64,000 nt of DNA from Prochilodus magdalenae (lineage: Eukaryota > Chordata > Actinopteri > Characiformes > Prochilodontidae). The position numbers were made by a program, and so were the translations under genes. Within the stretch, counting starts at the first letter, position 1, and each line of letters begins with the position of its first letter. The stretch lies in the NCBI GenBank assembly GCA_024036415.1, contig JAMWET010002880.1, positions 124,001 through 188,000 on the forward strand, written 5' to 3'. Below the pieces are notes generated by a model, which had not been told where the DNA came from, searched no databases, and saw nothing but the letters and a program-made list of their open reading frames with translations. Below are positions 13,735 to 28,200 of this stretch, one piece after another.

Positions 13735-14390
13735 ATAAAACATTCAGAAAATTCAGAGAATCTCTGTATGCAAGGGGCAAGAACCAGAACCAGTACTGGA
13801 TGGTTGTGACTTCATTAACAAGGACCCCACGAGTCAGGAGTGTAGTCATGGGATCAAGAATACTTCCCCAAACTGTCATCTATGAACATTTTTTATCACT
13901 GCTCCATGAACGCAGGTACATACAATAGTGTGTATGTAGTCATATGTAGTATAAGTATATGTAGAATAAATCAGAATCGATCTGCTGTTTATCAAACCCA
14001 ACTAGGAAAACATTCCCAACCACATATTCTGGTCCAGCAGCTCCCATTACTCAGCTCTGGTCTGAATGAAGCTGCTTCTGTCTGTCTAATCTATTTAAAC
14101 CCATCCGATCTTATTCTCAGAACTCAGATGTGTCTCCAGCTGTGTGTCTCAGAGTGAATGAAGAACAATGAGTGTTAAAGTGTCGGACAGCTTCCTACCT
14201 TCAACAGTTCAGCTATGGTTTCTGGTCCTCCAACAACACTGTCTGAGTGCGGAAAAGGCGTGGACTGCTGACCACAACACGATCTTCTGCTTCTCCATTT
14301 TAGAGCAGTTGGAGAAATTTATAGTTACAGATTTAGCGCCACCACCTGGCCTGGAGCGGCATCGCGATGAAGTCACGTGGTCACAGAAAA
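13735..14390 (-). promoter_or_regulatory. Promoter A, distal copy, with intron module (minus)
   Basis: A second promoter A copy in the same orientation: CTCF-like motif at 14334-14349, first exon ending at 14199 followed by GTAGGA, then conserved intron sequence down to about 14010. Farther in, 13740-13870 matches intron modules of ZF5 (about 28915-29035) and ZF9 (about 50870-51000). It could act as an alternative first exon for ZF2, or be the front half of a deleted gene. Confidence 0.65.
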
Positions 14391-14610
14391 CTAGTAAGGT
14401 GCCTAAGCATTACTACTATATATACTACTTTGACAAACTATGTGTTAGGTGGTCTCAGCCGCCCTGTCTCTTTGTCCCCACTATTATTATTACTATATTT
14501 CTTGCATTGGGCCTTAGTCCAAGTCATATTTCTTTTTTCTTCTTGCAGAAATAAATGACGTCTTATCCAGTACTTCCCTGTCCAGCCTAAATGTGCATCT
14601 GTAAACACAT

Positions 14611-16220
14611 CAAATCAAATCAAATCACTTTATTGTCACATCACATTTTCACAGGTGTGAAGGTGAGTGAAAAACTTAGGTGCGTAGTCCCTTACAGTAC
14701 TTCAATACAAACATGTAAATAGACAATAAATATATACAGTACTAAAATCTGTTACACTAATTTACAGTTATGAATAAAAGTTATGAATAAAAACTATGAT
14801 ATATGCAGATGTACACATTACCATATAGCACTATGGTAAGGCTGAGGTAGATGAGAGATGCAGGGTATATACAGGGCATAGAATATTATATATGTATATA
14901 CATACACTACAGATATACAGTGTGGATGGAAGATAACAGTAGGTCAGTCTATGTGCAAGTGTAAATATGCTAATGTAAAGTGCAGAGTGATGATTGTCCA
15001 TGGAGACCATCGTTTAGATGGTTTTGGTGATGACTCGGAGGAAGAAACTATCTCGGAGGCGGCTGGTTCTGGACTTTATACTTCGGAACCTCCTCCCACT
15101 TGGCAGCTGTGAGAACAGACAGTGGCTTGGGTGGGTGGAGTCCTTTAGAATCCACCTGGTTTTCCTGAGGCAGTGGCTGGTGTGTAAATCCAGGAGGTTT
15201 GGAAGCTGAACCCCAGTGATGTACTGAGCTGTCTGCACCACCCTCTGCAGAGCTTGCCGCTCGATAGCAGTGCAGCTTCCATACCAGGTGGTGATGGAGC
15301 CAGTTTGAATGCTCTCCACAGTACATGTGTAGAATGTTCTGAGGGTGCGGGGGTCCATGCCGAACCTCCCCAGCCGTCTGAGAAAGAAGAGGCGCTGCTG
15401 TGCCTTCTTCCCCACCCGTGTGGTGTGTTTAGTCCATGTGAGCTCCTCTGTGATGTGAACACCGAGGAGCTTAAAGCTGCTGACCCTCTCTACAGCGGCC
15501 CCAGTGATGGTGATGGGGGTCCACTATTAGCTCCTTGGTCTTGTTGACGTTGAGAGAAAGGTTATTCTCCCGGCACCAGTGTGTCAGGAAGCTGACCTCC
15601 TCTCTGTAGGCCTCCTCGTTGTTATAGGAGATCAGGCCCACAATTGTAGTGTCATCTGCAGATTTGTTGATGACGTTGGAGCTGTGTCTGGCTGTACAGT
15701 CGTGCGTATACAGGGAGTACAGGAGAGGGCTGAGCACACAACCCTGTGGGGCTCCAGTGCTAAGGATCAGTGAGGAGGAGGTGATGCCAGCCAACTTCAC
15801 CACCTGGCAACGGTCCGTCAGGAAGTTCAGGATCCAGCTACACAGAGAACTGTTCAGACCCAGATCCCGAAGCTTGATGTCGAGTCTCGACGGGACGATG
15901 GTGTTGAATGCTGAGCTGTAGTCCACAAACAGCATTCTCACATACGTGTTCTGTTTGTCCAGGTGGACAGGTGGAGCCAGGTGGAGAGGGCAGTGTGCAG
16001 TGTCAGGGCTATTGCATCATCAGTGGATCTGTTCTGTTGGTAGGCGAACTGCATTGGGTTCAGGGTGGCAGGTAGTGAGGAGCAGATGAAGTCTCTGACC
16101 AGCTTCTCGAAGCACTTGCTTATGATGGAGGTCAGAGCAACTGGGCGCCAGTCATTTAAGGTGGTGATCCTGGCTGTCTTTGGAACTGGCACAATGGTGG
16201 CCACATTGGGATCTTGCAGA
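14611..16220 (-). mobile_element. L2-like LINE, 5'-truncated, reverse transcriptase broken
   Basis: Minus-strand non-LTR retrotransposon. From 16220 downward the translated pieces show the reverse transcriptase palm: PVPKT, NDWRPVALTS, then [27 protein letters not shown] and the catalytic box, here SADDT rather than the usual YADD or FADD. A C-terminal part follows (KKAQQRLFFLRRL, ITTWYGSCTA, LPSGRRFRSI). At least two frameshifts separate the pieces (near 15940 and near 15500). The 3' end has the simple tail CAAATCAAATCAAATCA at about 14611-14630, typical of fish L2 elements. No endonuclease domain is left, so it is dead. Confidence 0.85.
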
Positions 16221-16221
16221 C

Positions 16222-16425
16222 ACAGCAGTGCTGCTGGAGTGTTTAGACACTGTGTCCTCTCTATTAGACACTCCTACCTTGCTGGTCCACCTTGTAGATG
16301 GACAGTCAGAGACGATAGCTCATCTGCTGCAGTGCAGATGCAGTGTTGGTCATCCTCTACTCCTTCATCAATGGTTACAGGACCCCACCCACAGGACTCT
16401 GTTGTCTGGATAGTTCTGGTTTAAT
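16222..16425 (+). repeat. Interspersed repeat copy abutting the LINE
   Basis: Shares blocks with 11155-11345, for example GTTGGTCATCCTCTACTCC against GTTGGTCATTCTCTAGTCC, and the AGGACnCTGTTGnCTGGAT region. It begins exactly where the LINE similarity ends, so the LINE probably inserted into it or next to it. Confidence 0.5.
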
Positions 16426-16784
16426 TACATAAGAAGTAATGCAGTTTGCTCACCCATTTTATTCATAGGCTGGATTAACATTCTTTGTATTGTAGGTCTG
16501 AACTGTCAGATTTGTCATTTTGAATAAGCAGACAGCGCATTAGAAGTTAAGCCAAACGTGTAAATTGCACACAGTCTGTATTTTCAGATAACATGTTCAC
16601 AGGGTCGCTACAGCTACATTCTACAGTAAATTCCGTTCTTAAACACGGATATTTATCAGAGTAAATAATGTCCTGGGATTAAAATAAAAAAAAGTGTAAT
16701 TGTGTCTTCCTCTGGTTGTACGGCCTGAACTCAAGAGAGTCACAGAAAGAAAGCACATAGGTATTTTAGTTTCACGTGTGACTC
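16426..16784. other. Non-coding, upstream of ZF3 promoter
   Basis: Nothing recognised. Confidence 0.4.
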
Positions 16785-16998
16785 TCAGCATTTTGCTCCC
16801 ATCTACAGGCGGTAGCATGTAACTGCAGCAGCAGTACGGCGGAACTGGAAGCTCGAGAGAAGCTGGAGGAGAACAGGAAGTCTGCACTGGTCGTGTTTGT
16901 TTTGGTTCTGGTCTCATACTGAAATATGAGCGCACTAAATCTGATGTACATAGCTTCCAGATGATCCTCTCCTGCTGGAAACCGAGCACAGCAGTACA
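16785..16998 (+). promoter_or_regulatory. Promoter B / first exon of ZF3
   Basis: Matches the ZF6 module at 32640-32817 over CTGGTCGTGTTTG, then CTTCCAGATGATCCTCTCCT and ACCGAGCACAGCAGTACA, followed by the donor GTGAGTG (exon ends 16998). The similarity continues about 150 bp into the intron. A CTACAGGCGGTAGC motif near its start resembles a CTCF core. The predicted intron is 16999-17651. Confidence 0.7.
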
Positions 16999-17539
16999 GT
17001 GAGTGTACAGTCTTCACACCATCACATCTAGTGAGCTGTGTTACCTAGAGCTCTGATTAACGGCTCTGGGTGTGTTTAGCTAAATGCTGCTAAGCTAGCT
17101 CATCCTGAACACCCTCTGTGTCTGAGCACACAGGGTAGAATAAGAAAGGAGCCTAACGGTAATGAAGGAGAGAGTGAAGGGGATAAGGGACTGCAGAACA
17201 GCTGCAGCTCTGATAACTTGGGTCAGCTCGGTGGAGTTAAAGTTCTCAATCACTGAGGTTGTATGTTCCTCCAAGTTACCAGTTTCATTACATGTATGTC
17301 TTCCATTGCATACCTGGCCAGTCTACAAGTTGTTCACAAGATTTTTGGACTTGACTTGAATCTTTGTCCTTAACTTTTCCAGATGCCATTTCAGACAGTG
17401 AAAGCAGCAATATGCATATATTTATTTCTTTTATTCCTCTTTTACTTTGTTGAGTTAATTTGAGCCATATATCTTTATGGCGATATCTACATAACACAGA
17501 TGATTCCAGTATGTTTAAGTTTAAGTAATTAGGTGATAG

Positions 17540-18634
<1,095 letters not shown>

Positions 18635-19448
18635 AGCGGTGGTGGGAATACAGCGTCATGAGCGCAACCGTACCACATTACAGGATAAAAGGTCTGCAGG
18701 ATACTTCCAGCCCAGATCTCAAACTGTTTATAGAAGAAAACCACCAACTGTTTTGAAAACATGAGCATAAACTGATCACCGAGCTCGATCTAATGGGAAG
18801 AGGTGGGACTTCAGACACCCTCCCTAAATTTAGTTCATTTGTATTATACTACATTGAAAACAACTGAGAAGCTCCATGTTCAGTAATGATAGGTTAGCTA
18901 CTTCCTAATTTAAAATATGTAAGCTAGTAAAGTGTTTCTGTGTGCTTGGCTCCTCGAGTCTCTTTTGCTCCTTCAATTCCAGACGCCTTAACAAGAAATT
19001 GCATGTTTCTATGACAGTACCAATAAATCAAGTTATCTGAATGACCTACAGGAGACCATCTCCTAATGAGGACCTCTTCCTAGCCTGTATGTTCTATGTA
19101 GCATACAGTTGCATACAGGATGGACAACAACTCCTCCATTAACTTTCATTACTGTTCTCAGAGACTTGAAGGACTGCTGATGTTCTGTGAAACCATTGGA
19201 GATTGGTTGTTCCTTGAGAAAGGCGTTATGACCCAAGATAAGGACTTGTTTATTCTCATCTACAATCTGTCACTAGACATTACAGTGGCCGATGGTAAAG
19301 GGAATTGGAACTGGAGTCCTCCATCGTTGTAGAATTGTGTGAGTGCAGAAGTTGACCATAGCTCCAGTCCAAGTTCTCCAAGTACTGCTCTCTCCCCAGT
19401 CAGTGTGTTGGGATGATATTCACATTTGTACCTGTTAGCACAGTACAG

Positions 19449-19479
<31 letters not shown>

Positions 19480-20035
19480 AGCACTTTTCTTCAAAGAAGT
19501 TATACAGTAATAGAAGTTAATAGTGAATATGTGCTTTAGCATTTGAGCTTATGTTTGTTGTAATTTTAAGGGAACTCTAAATGCTTTTGTTTTTGTTTTA
19601 TATAAAGTGCTATTTACTATTTATGTTAAATGAAAAGAGACTGAAGTTGTAGTTGGTGTGTTTGTCACTGTGTTTCACTGTGTCGGTAGTACAGCACCCA
19701 AAACACAGCCGGATCTTTAAAAAATCCTTTAAGAAATATGATTTTATTGCGCTTTATTATATTATGATCGATAAATAAGTTATGTTATAGCAGAGGGTTG
19801 TAGCAGACAATTCTGTTCTCACCATTAGCAACAGTGCACCAGATCATTCTTTGTGTTGCAGATAATTTGGTTGTGGTCAGGGTCACTTTGGCCGAGGCTG
19901 ATCTCCAAACTGTGAAATGGGTTGGATAGGCTGGATAGGAGTGCCATAGATGGGTGCCATGTAGGAATTGAACCTACAGCTGGTGCAGCTGGCAGTTTAT
20001 TACCATCAGTGCTGGTTTCTATATGCACTTATCAA
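18635..20035 (+). other. ZF3 3' flank, with a GT repeat
   Basis: The 3' flank shares modules with the flanks of ZF4, ZF7, ZF12 and ZF13: a block near 19160 with GGACTGCTGATGTTCT, and another near 19230 with AAGGACTTGTTTAT. A short GT repeat lies at 19449-19470. Around 19955-19985 the minus strand reads GGTTCAATTCCTAC, like a tRNA B-box, so a decayed tRNA-derived SINE is possible but not established. Confidence 0.5.
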
Positions 20036-20640
20036 CAAAAGAATACCACCCAGTAACAAAAACGAAACTTGGTAGGTTTGACATTGTGAGACATGCAACG
20101 TTTCAAGCTCAGCCAAGCAAGTGACGGGCCTTATCGCTGTACATGACTGACCCAACAGCCACGGTACCCAGGCTGTGAGTGATGCCTTCCATGTGATATC
20201 CTGTTTTGCAGATGACGGCCTTTAACATCACATCAGTATTGCCAAAGACTGTGTTGGTGGTCCACTATACTGTCGTTTGGCAACGGTCATCTTCGGTAAC
20301 GAGTCCGGCTTTAATCTTGGTGGAGACAACCAACAAAATTGTGTGTAAAGGCATTGTGGTCAGCACCAAGATGAACGGCTTGTTGTCACGCATCACACGT
20401 CCAGAAAGACTGGTGCCACTCCACCTCCACCCCTAGCGCACCATCTGCAGGAACTGTGTGAGGATCTCAAGCTTCATGGGATGGATTATCACAGGACACC
20501 ATTAGGAACCTATACAGCTCCATACCGAGACGTCTTGTGTTGCCATACTAAGAGAAACTATTTCTGAATGAGCAGCTTAATAACTATTGGCCATATCAGC
20601 CTAAAACCTGAACCCTCTTCATAATTTATTTTCTGGTAAT
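20036..20640 (+). mobile_element. Tc1/mariner-like transposon remnant
   Basis: Around 20286 one frame reads VIFGNESGFNLGGDN, matching the FSDESRFNL region around the second catalytic Asp of Tc1-type transposases, with that Asp changed to Asn. The left end has GAAACTTGGTAGG (20065-20077), also found at 38117 and, inverted, at 39815-39830. The right part (CTATTTCTGAATG...TAATAACTATTGG) matches the fragment at 34088-34130. Full of stops, so inactive. Confidence 0.7.
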
Positions 20641-20779
20641 TGTCGTCCTCTGGGTGCAACTCTTTGTTTGAGTGTATGAATTAAAAAACCCTATTATAGC
20701 AGTGTACCCAACATGAGGTAATTTTCTTTTTTCTGATAGGGGCTACCCTTGAGAAACCTCCAGCAATTATTCCACCATC

Positions 20780-21240
20780 CAACCGTTCTTGTTTAAGAGT
20801 GATGAGAGGAGGGATTGTGAGAGCAGCTGCAGGCTGGGGCAGGGGGCAATGGTAATGTGGTCACGGTACCAGACTGTAGTGGTGAAGAGAGAGTTAAGCT
20901 ACAAGGCAAAGCCCTCGGTTTGCCGGTTATCTACATCTCCACCCTCATCTGTGGTGATAATGACCATAAGAATAAATTTTCTTGTTTTGCCAAATTAGAA
21001 CTACTACTCCTCCACACTGAAAGGAGCCAGACAAGGTGGTTCAGGCATATGACCTAGATGACCCTTGGCCCCCTCCCCCTGGAGGTGTAGCAGGCATGCC
21101 CAACTGGAATGAGATCCAGAGGTCTTTCTGAGATCTGCTACAGGGATTATATCTTCAAGATGGCCTGGGTGCAGCTTGGGATTCCCCAGAATGAGCTGGA
21201 GGAAGTTGCGAGGACAGGGTCATCTGGGCTTCTAGGCTGA
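20780..21240 (+). mobile_element. LINE fragment, RTE/Rex3-like C-terminal region
   Basis: The broken translation and DNA match the end of a common fish non-LTR element: GTGGTGAAGAGAGAG, then CACACTGAAAGGAGCCAG (fish consensus HIERSQ), GTGGTTCAGGCATATG, and GAGCTGGAGGAAGTTGC near 21190. No open frame remains. The family assignment (RTE or Rex3 type) is from memory of the pattern and is not certain. Confidence 0.6.
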
Positions 21241-21479
21241 ATTCACTAGAAGCTGTTGGATTTTACAAAGCCAAAAATATTAGGAATTTTATTATTACTT
21301 CCTGAGCTAATGTTTACAGAATCTTTGGGCAAAAACAAATGTGCCAATACAGAGCATCTGGAAAGCATAGTCAAAATGAAGATAGCTGAAGTTGAAAAGT
21401 TGAAAAATGTTCTGAAGTACTGCCTGTGATATAGTAAGGCGAGGTCTACCCCATCACCAGTGAATACCATCCCTTGCAC

Positions 21480-22165
21480 TGTAAAATATGTGTGTGTATA
21501 GATGTACTTACCTGTGTCTGCCTGTGAAGGGAGAATTACTAAAAGGGGAATAGTAGCGAGACCTGAGTACCTTATTTTTATCGGGAGGATTCACCGATGG
21601 GATGAAAGGGGGTGGGGTGGGTGGTCTATTCCTCATCTAATATCCTGTGGGAGGAAATAATAATAATAAAGCTGTAATAAGTTAATGGGCCCAGACTATG
21701 TATATACCGGTAAGGAATTGTTTAACCTAGGTTGTTTGTGTTTAGCACTGTCATTTGTTTCATGTGTAGTCCACGCCGTTGTAACCCCATGGGGGGGAAC
21801 AGGATCTCCGAAGGCGGGGCTTTGGACTTAAAACCCGATGGTTCCTAAGAGAGAGGACTTCTTCTCCCTATGACTCTGCATGACCATAACACTGGCAGCT
21901 TGTAGTGTCTGAAGTAATGGTGTGGGGGAAGTTATAAAGGTAGTTGGGACCCAGCCTCGCAGCTGCTTCCCATGCCATGACTAAGCCTGATGCTTAGTAT
22001 ATATTGTAAATACATTACTTTCTGCTTATTTTCCGTTTTGTACAGTTTTTGTTTCCTGTTTTCACATTGTGTAAATAAACTACTCTGTGCACTCTACTTT
22101 TAGACTTGCTAACCTATTGGTTGACTCACTCGCATGTAAAACCCAGCCTTCATATGCGCTAAAAC
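21480..22165 (+). mobile_element. Possible solo LTR
   Basis: The stretch has the order of promoter and polyadenylation signals of an LTR: a TATAAAGG box at about 21933, a leader, TGTAAATAAACTACTCTGTG at about 22070, then a short tail. No internal retroviral or Gypsy coding sequence flanks it, and I could not fix TG...CA ends or a target duplication. Tentative. Confidence 0.3.
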
Positions 22166-22509
22166 TTGAACCACTGGAGCCCCAGCAACTCTGATTGGTA
22201 GCATCATTCTGCAATCTGCTCTGCTGCTCATGGGGATGGAGGCTTTGCTGTGCAAGTCATCATTAAAAAAGAGGCTCATGGTACACTGTTTATGTTGTTG
22301 TTTTGGTGTATGTATATGTTTACTTGTTATTCATTGCTGGTTTTGGGAAATAGTTGGAAGGCATTTTAACTAGTCACAGTGAAAAGAAAGACTAGGGCTA
22401 CTAGCAATATGCCTCTTATTTTCAGTTGCTGTTTGAGTGCCCTGTCTGCTGACAGCAAAAGAAAAGCTGTGTGGACGTGCTGGTGGAGTATCATGACGGC
22501 TTTGTAGCG
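22166..22509. other. Non-coding, upstream of ZF4 promoter
   Basis: Nothing recognised. Confidence 0.4.
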
Positions 22510-22904
22510 CTCATTGACACTTCAGCCGCGGTTTGGTAAAGCACCAGCAGTGCTGACTTTTAAGGAAATGGACACATTAAGGTGGAAGTGGGAATGTGTA
22601 AGTACAAGTGGAATTAAGCACTATAGTCCTCAGTGACAGAACAGTATTGGAGCAACTGCACTGTACTGAACAGTTACTCCAGTAAGCCGAGAGCAACACC
22701 AGAATGTCCAGAACTTCGATGACGGCGTATTTGCCGCGTGAAGCCGCTCCAGGCCAGGTGGTGGCGCTAATACTGTACCTGTAACTTTCTCCAACTGCAC
22801 TAAAGTGGAGAAGCAGGAGATCGTGTTGTGGTCAGCAGTCCACGCCTCCTCGGCGCTCAGACAGTGTTGTTGGAGGAGCAGAAACCAGAGCTGAACTATT
22901 GAAG
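22510..22904 (+). promoter_or_regulatory. Promoter A / first exon of ZF4
   Basis: The upstream block 22510-22710 is shared, inverted, with ZF2. Promoter A follows: a CTCF-like motif CCAGGTGGTGGCGCTA at 22754-22769, the segment CTCCAACTGCACTAAAGTGG, a GC-rich stretch, and the first exon ending at 22904 before GTAGGA. The intron 22905-24175 starts with a conserved block of about 370 bp ending near GCAGTAGCAGTAT (23300). Confidence 0.78.
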
Positions 22905-23299
22905 GTAGGAAGCTGTCCTACACTTTAACACTCACTGTTCTTCATTCACTCCGAGACACACAGCTGGAGACACATCTGAGTTCTGAGAATAAGATCGGAT
23001 GGGTTTAAATAGATTAGACACACAGAAGCAGCTTCATTCAGACCAGAGCTGGGTAATGGGAGCTGCTGCTGCTGGACCAGACTCTGTGGTTGGGAATGTT
23101 TTCCTAGTTGGGTTTGATAAACAGAGCAGATCGATTCTGATTTATTTACCAAGTTAGTTCCAGAAACATCAACCACATCAAATACATGTTCTTTAGATCA
23201 AGACTTTGTGGTTGTTGGTTTATCTGATGTGTTTCTGATCTTTTGTGTGTTTGTGTACCATCATTTTTTGTCTACCTTAAAAATGCTGCAGTAGCAGTA

Positions 23300-23846
23300 T
23301 TTTGCCAGTAAATAATTTAAGAGATTTGCCATTGGCTAAAACATGAGTGATTGAGCATGTTTGCTACGGAACTGGATCTACCAGATTGTCTGTTGATCTC
23401 ACAACAATTTATCAGTGTCAGTTTAACAGACTAGTAACAGCATAGCATTCAATCAGAAGTACCCTGTTTATTTGTCTTACTCTTTCAACCAAGGGCTTAG
23501 ATATTTATAAAGGGGCAAATAAATCTGCCAAGGAATCTGGGGGTCCTGCTAAAGAAAGGTAGGAATGCAGGATTTTTTTAAATCAGATTTCTTAGACATC
23601 TACACAATAAGTTCCAAAGTGCCTCTAGAATTTATGCGTCCTATGAAAGAATATTGCCCAACTCCCAAATCTAGACCAGGCACAAAGGCAACTGCTATAA
23701 TTACAACCTGCCTATATTGACAGCCACTATGTAAAACAGTGTTGCTAACAACTCTAGTGTGACTCTATAGGATAACATAGCCTGAAGGACATTCCAGAGG
23801 AATGCTATCCATATGGTCACCATGAAATGGAAACTTTTTGATGGCA

Positions 23847-23888
<42 letters not shown>

Positions 23889-24175
23889 GAAGAAGAAGAA
23901 GAACAGGTTAACATTACAGCTTGCAGGTGAAACCTTTACCTGGTCGCCTCTTTCTCCTCTCTTTGCCTGGCCAGGGTTTATAGCAACTCATAATACAGTA
24001 ATGCAGAATTACATGCGTTACATAACTTGGTCTACATGTCTGTTTGGATCAATTGGTGATTGGCTTTTCCACATCAAATAAAAATTCTTTCTTTACATGT
24101 TTATGATTCAGGCAAATCTGACTTCATATGGCATTGTGTTTATATCTATATATTTTTTCTCCTTTCTTCTTCCAG
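23300..24175 (+). other. ZF4 intron, distal part
   Basis: Contains a block (about 23310-23475) that is also present upstream of pseudogene ZF12 (about 57660-57830), including GCATGTTTGCTACGGAACTG and a diverged match. No gene. It ends in the acceptor TTTCTTCTTCCAG. Confidence 0.6.
23848..23902. repeat. (ATT)n then (AAG)n microsatellite
   Basis: Thirteen ATT units followed by about five AAG units inside the ZF4 intron. Confidence 0.95.
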
Positions 24176-24274
24176 AAATGGTCTCCTGACTTTCCTGCCC
24201 AGCTAAATTGAGCTTTTATAAACACACCAGGATAGAGGAATGTTAAGTTGCTAAGGAAAGTCCATTTTCTTTAG

Positions 24275-25237
<963 letters not shown>

Positions 25238-28200
25238 CCCTAACACTTTCTGGTAGCAGACTTTTTCGGCACACGTGCAGCCCAAATTTCAAACTGTGTA
25301 GTGGAAAGCCATCTACCGTTTTACAATGTTTCTAAAACACCAACATAAAATCAAATTTACGTTCCTGTGCTACCTGATGCTTGTTGGAGTGACGTACCAG
25401 TTTGCCTTCCTTTTAATTTCTAAGAGAAGTTTCTCATGTGCCATGTGTTTGGAGTGTTCTTGTTGAGGAATCTAGGAGAGTGGATGTGACCATAAGGCCT
25501 GCAACTGTCAGGTTTTTGCTGTGAACTCAATGGAATAGGACTGGACAGCTGTGCAAAATTTGGTGGACTGAATGACATCAAGGTAACTAAGTGAGGTACT
25601 GGTGACCTCTTGAACACAGAATATTTGCATACAGGCCAGACTACAGGTCTATCATTAACTCTCCATTACGGCTTTTAGAGACTTTAAGATCTGTTGATGT
25701 TCTTTGTGGTGCTTGAAGACTGATTTATTGAGTAAGGTGCTGTGTCATGAGATGAGGACTTGTTTATGGCCATCTCCAATCTATCCCACCAGATATGGTG
25801 GTGCCTGTTATGACAGGAGTTTTAAATGGGTGTGTCTGTTAACACACAACTGGCTAAAAGTGACCATTTGGGGACACGCAAGGTCTTGTGGTTGACTGAG
25901 AGCCTCTTGGTGAAATCAGATATGCATTGGCACCCTCTTTGTTGACTAAATCTCACTACTTGTTGATTTGTCTTATATGCATGTATGTTGCGTAAAGGTT
26001 ATATCTATAATTTTATCAAATTTGTTGTAGGTGGGATGACACCTACAGGTGGTCTGAAACACCAAGAGCTCCCTCCCCACCTTCCTTCTCTCTCTCTCTC
26101 TTAGTTTTAGCCTGCTTCCTTCTTATTTTTAAGGTTTTGTGTAGTTATGTGTTTCTTTAAACAATGTTTCTATTTCATTTTACTGTGAACAATCCTATTA
26201 CATTGAATACTTTTGTTCTTTTTCTCTTTAATTCAATTATGAATCTTAAATTTTAATTATGCCTTGGTGCAGTACCAAACACTAGATGGCTAGTGTGGCT
26301 GTCCATACACCCGTTAAAATTATTCCACCCTTCTATATACCTGATGCTGACTTTTTTTTTTCTTTTTTTTGGTCCATGATGAACTACATACAGGCAACAT
26401 GAGGGGACTATAAGGGCCAGGGTCAAGGTCTGTGACCCAGTGAGACTCAACACTTTCGGCTGGGCCCCTTGATTTTAAACTATTGCCTCCTGTTTCCAGA
26501 ATGAACTGCAGGTGCTGTATCATCAGTGAGCCCCGACGGTGCGGTGTGGTGATAGGGCAGAGCCCTGGTCATGTGGTTCTGCTGAACGCCACCTTTAGCA
26601 CCACAAGCATAGTTGGTGACTCCTGGACTGGCTTTATATCCTGTACATGTGGCCACCATAAGAGTTTGTGGGGTTTTTTTTGTATGATGATAAAAAGTGT
26701 TATTTTATATCTGGTTCAAAGAGACTTTAGTTGCAATTGGTGTGTTTGTCTTTCCTCACTGTTACTATGACACCACCCAAAAAAGAAACATGGCAGTAAG
26801 TTATTAACTGCATTTACACTAAAAGTTAATCTTCTTGTTTCTTGTGTTAGCCAAAGGGTCCAAATCTGCAGTCTTCATATCTGTCAAACTGTTCTGTATG
26901 GTTTTATTAAATGCATTCAGCTAACAAGGTAAGTTTGGGCTTTTTTTGAGGGTGTAGCTTTAACAAAATGGGTGTCGTCATAGTAGCCCAGAGTCAAAAC
27001 CAGAGAGCGGTGACCAAGAGGACATCTAGTGGAAAACCAGAAAACAGTCCAAGTTCAAAACACAACACCAACTGAACCAAACAACACAGAACCCAGGTCA
27101 TACACAAGATGGCTAACAAACAAGAGCTGCTCATTAGGCAAATATGGTGTTGGCAATACTTTGTAAAGAATAGTAAGAGATGAGTGGGCCCAGGTAATAA
27201 GATAATCTCCAAATTCGGTTTTAACTTCTTATATGAAGGGGCTAGGAGAAGGTTCTAGTGCCCTGTCTCATCACCCACCTCCCATCTTACAGTGGCCATG
27301 GTGTACTTTGGGGATATGTTCTCAGGGGAGCAAGTTGTACATCTTCTCTTGTGTTCTTCAAACTGAGTGACAACAGGTCAGCTTTATAGTTATGTGAACC
27401 CGGATCTTCCCAAGTTTACCCACTTCACTCCACTGATTTAAAACTCTGATGCTCGCCTACAAACCCAAGAACAGACCAGCCCTTCCCTCCTTATGGCAAT
27501 GGTCAAGAGTCGATCTAACCTCAAGTCCTTCGAGCTTGGTGTTTAGCCTCCCTTCAACCAATGCCTTGGTGACAAGTTTATGGGAAGTAGAAAGCCATAC
27601 GATGTACTATAATTATTTTATTTCACTGATTTTACTGCTTTGTTCTCACTAATGCTGCTCCCTCTCTTCGTTCAATTTCTAGCTCACTCAAGCAACTCTG
27701 CTTCTCTCTCTCTGCCTCCAACTAAAGAATCCTGATATGACACGTCCTTCTCTTTCTGCCTTTAAGGAACTTAATGTGACACTGCCTGTTTTATCTGACT
27801 AACTGATTCTCTTTGTTGATGTGGAGAGCTGAGTACATTTATGACAGGCAATGATATTTTGGGGCAGTGAGAAAAGGGAAGGCTCTCAGATGTATTTTTC
27901 TTTTTGTTGTCTTACCAAAGAGGCATTCATTAGAATGTAAATCTTTAAATTGATTTAAATAGCTCCTGTTCAACATTTAGTGACTTGTAAACTTACTGGG
28001 GCATTCATAGAGATCCTCTGGCAAGTGGATAGTCAGTTAAATAAGTTCATACTCTGTAATGGCATTTTATTAGTCAGCAATTTACTAACACTGGGAAATG
28101 TACACAGATTACACTGATACTTGACTAAAAGCGGTTTTGCCACTGGCAGCTCTTAGTGAAGTTTGAAACTGGAAACAAGAACCCCATTCATAGTTATGCT

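Noticed and set aside
15014..16424. Plus-strand open frames across the LINE
   Set aside because: They are antisense to the reverse transcriptase pieces, which carry clear motifs on the minus strand.
19900..20030. tRNA gene on the minus strand
   Set aside because: Only a B-box-like GGTTCAATTCC is seen. No cloverleaf with acceptor stem and anticodon arm could be built, so at most it is a decayed tRNA-derived SINE.
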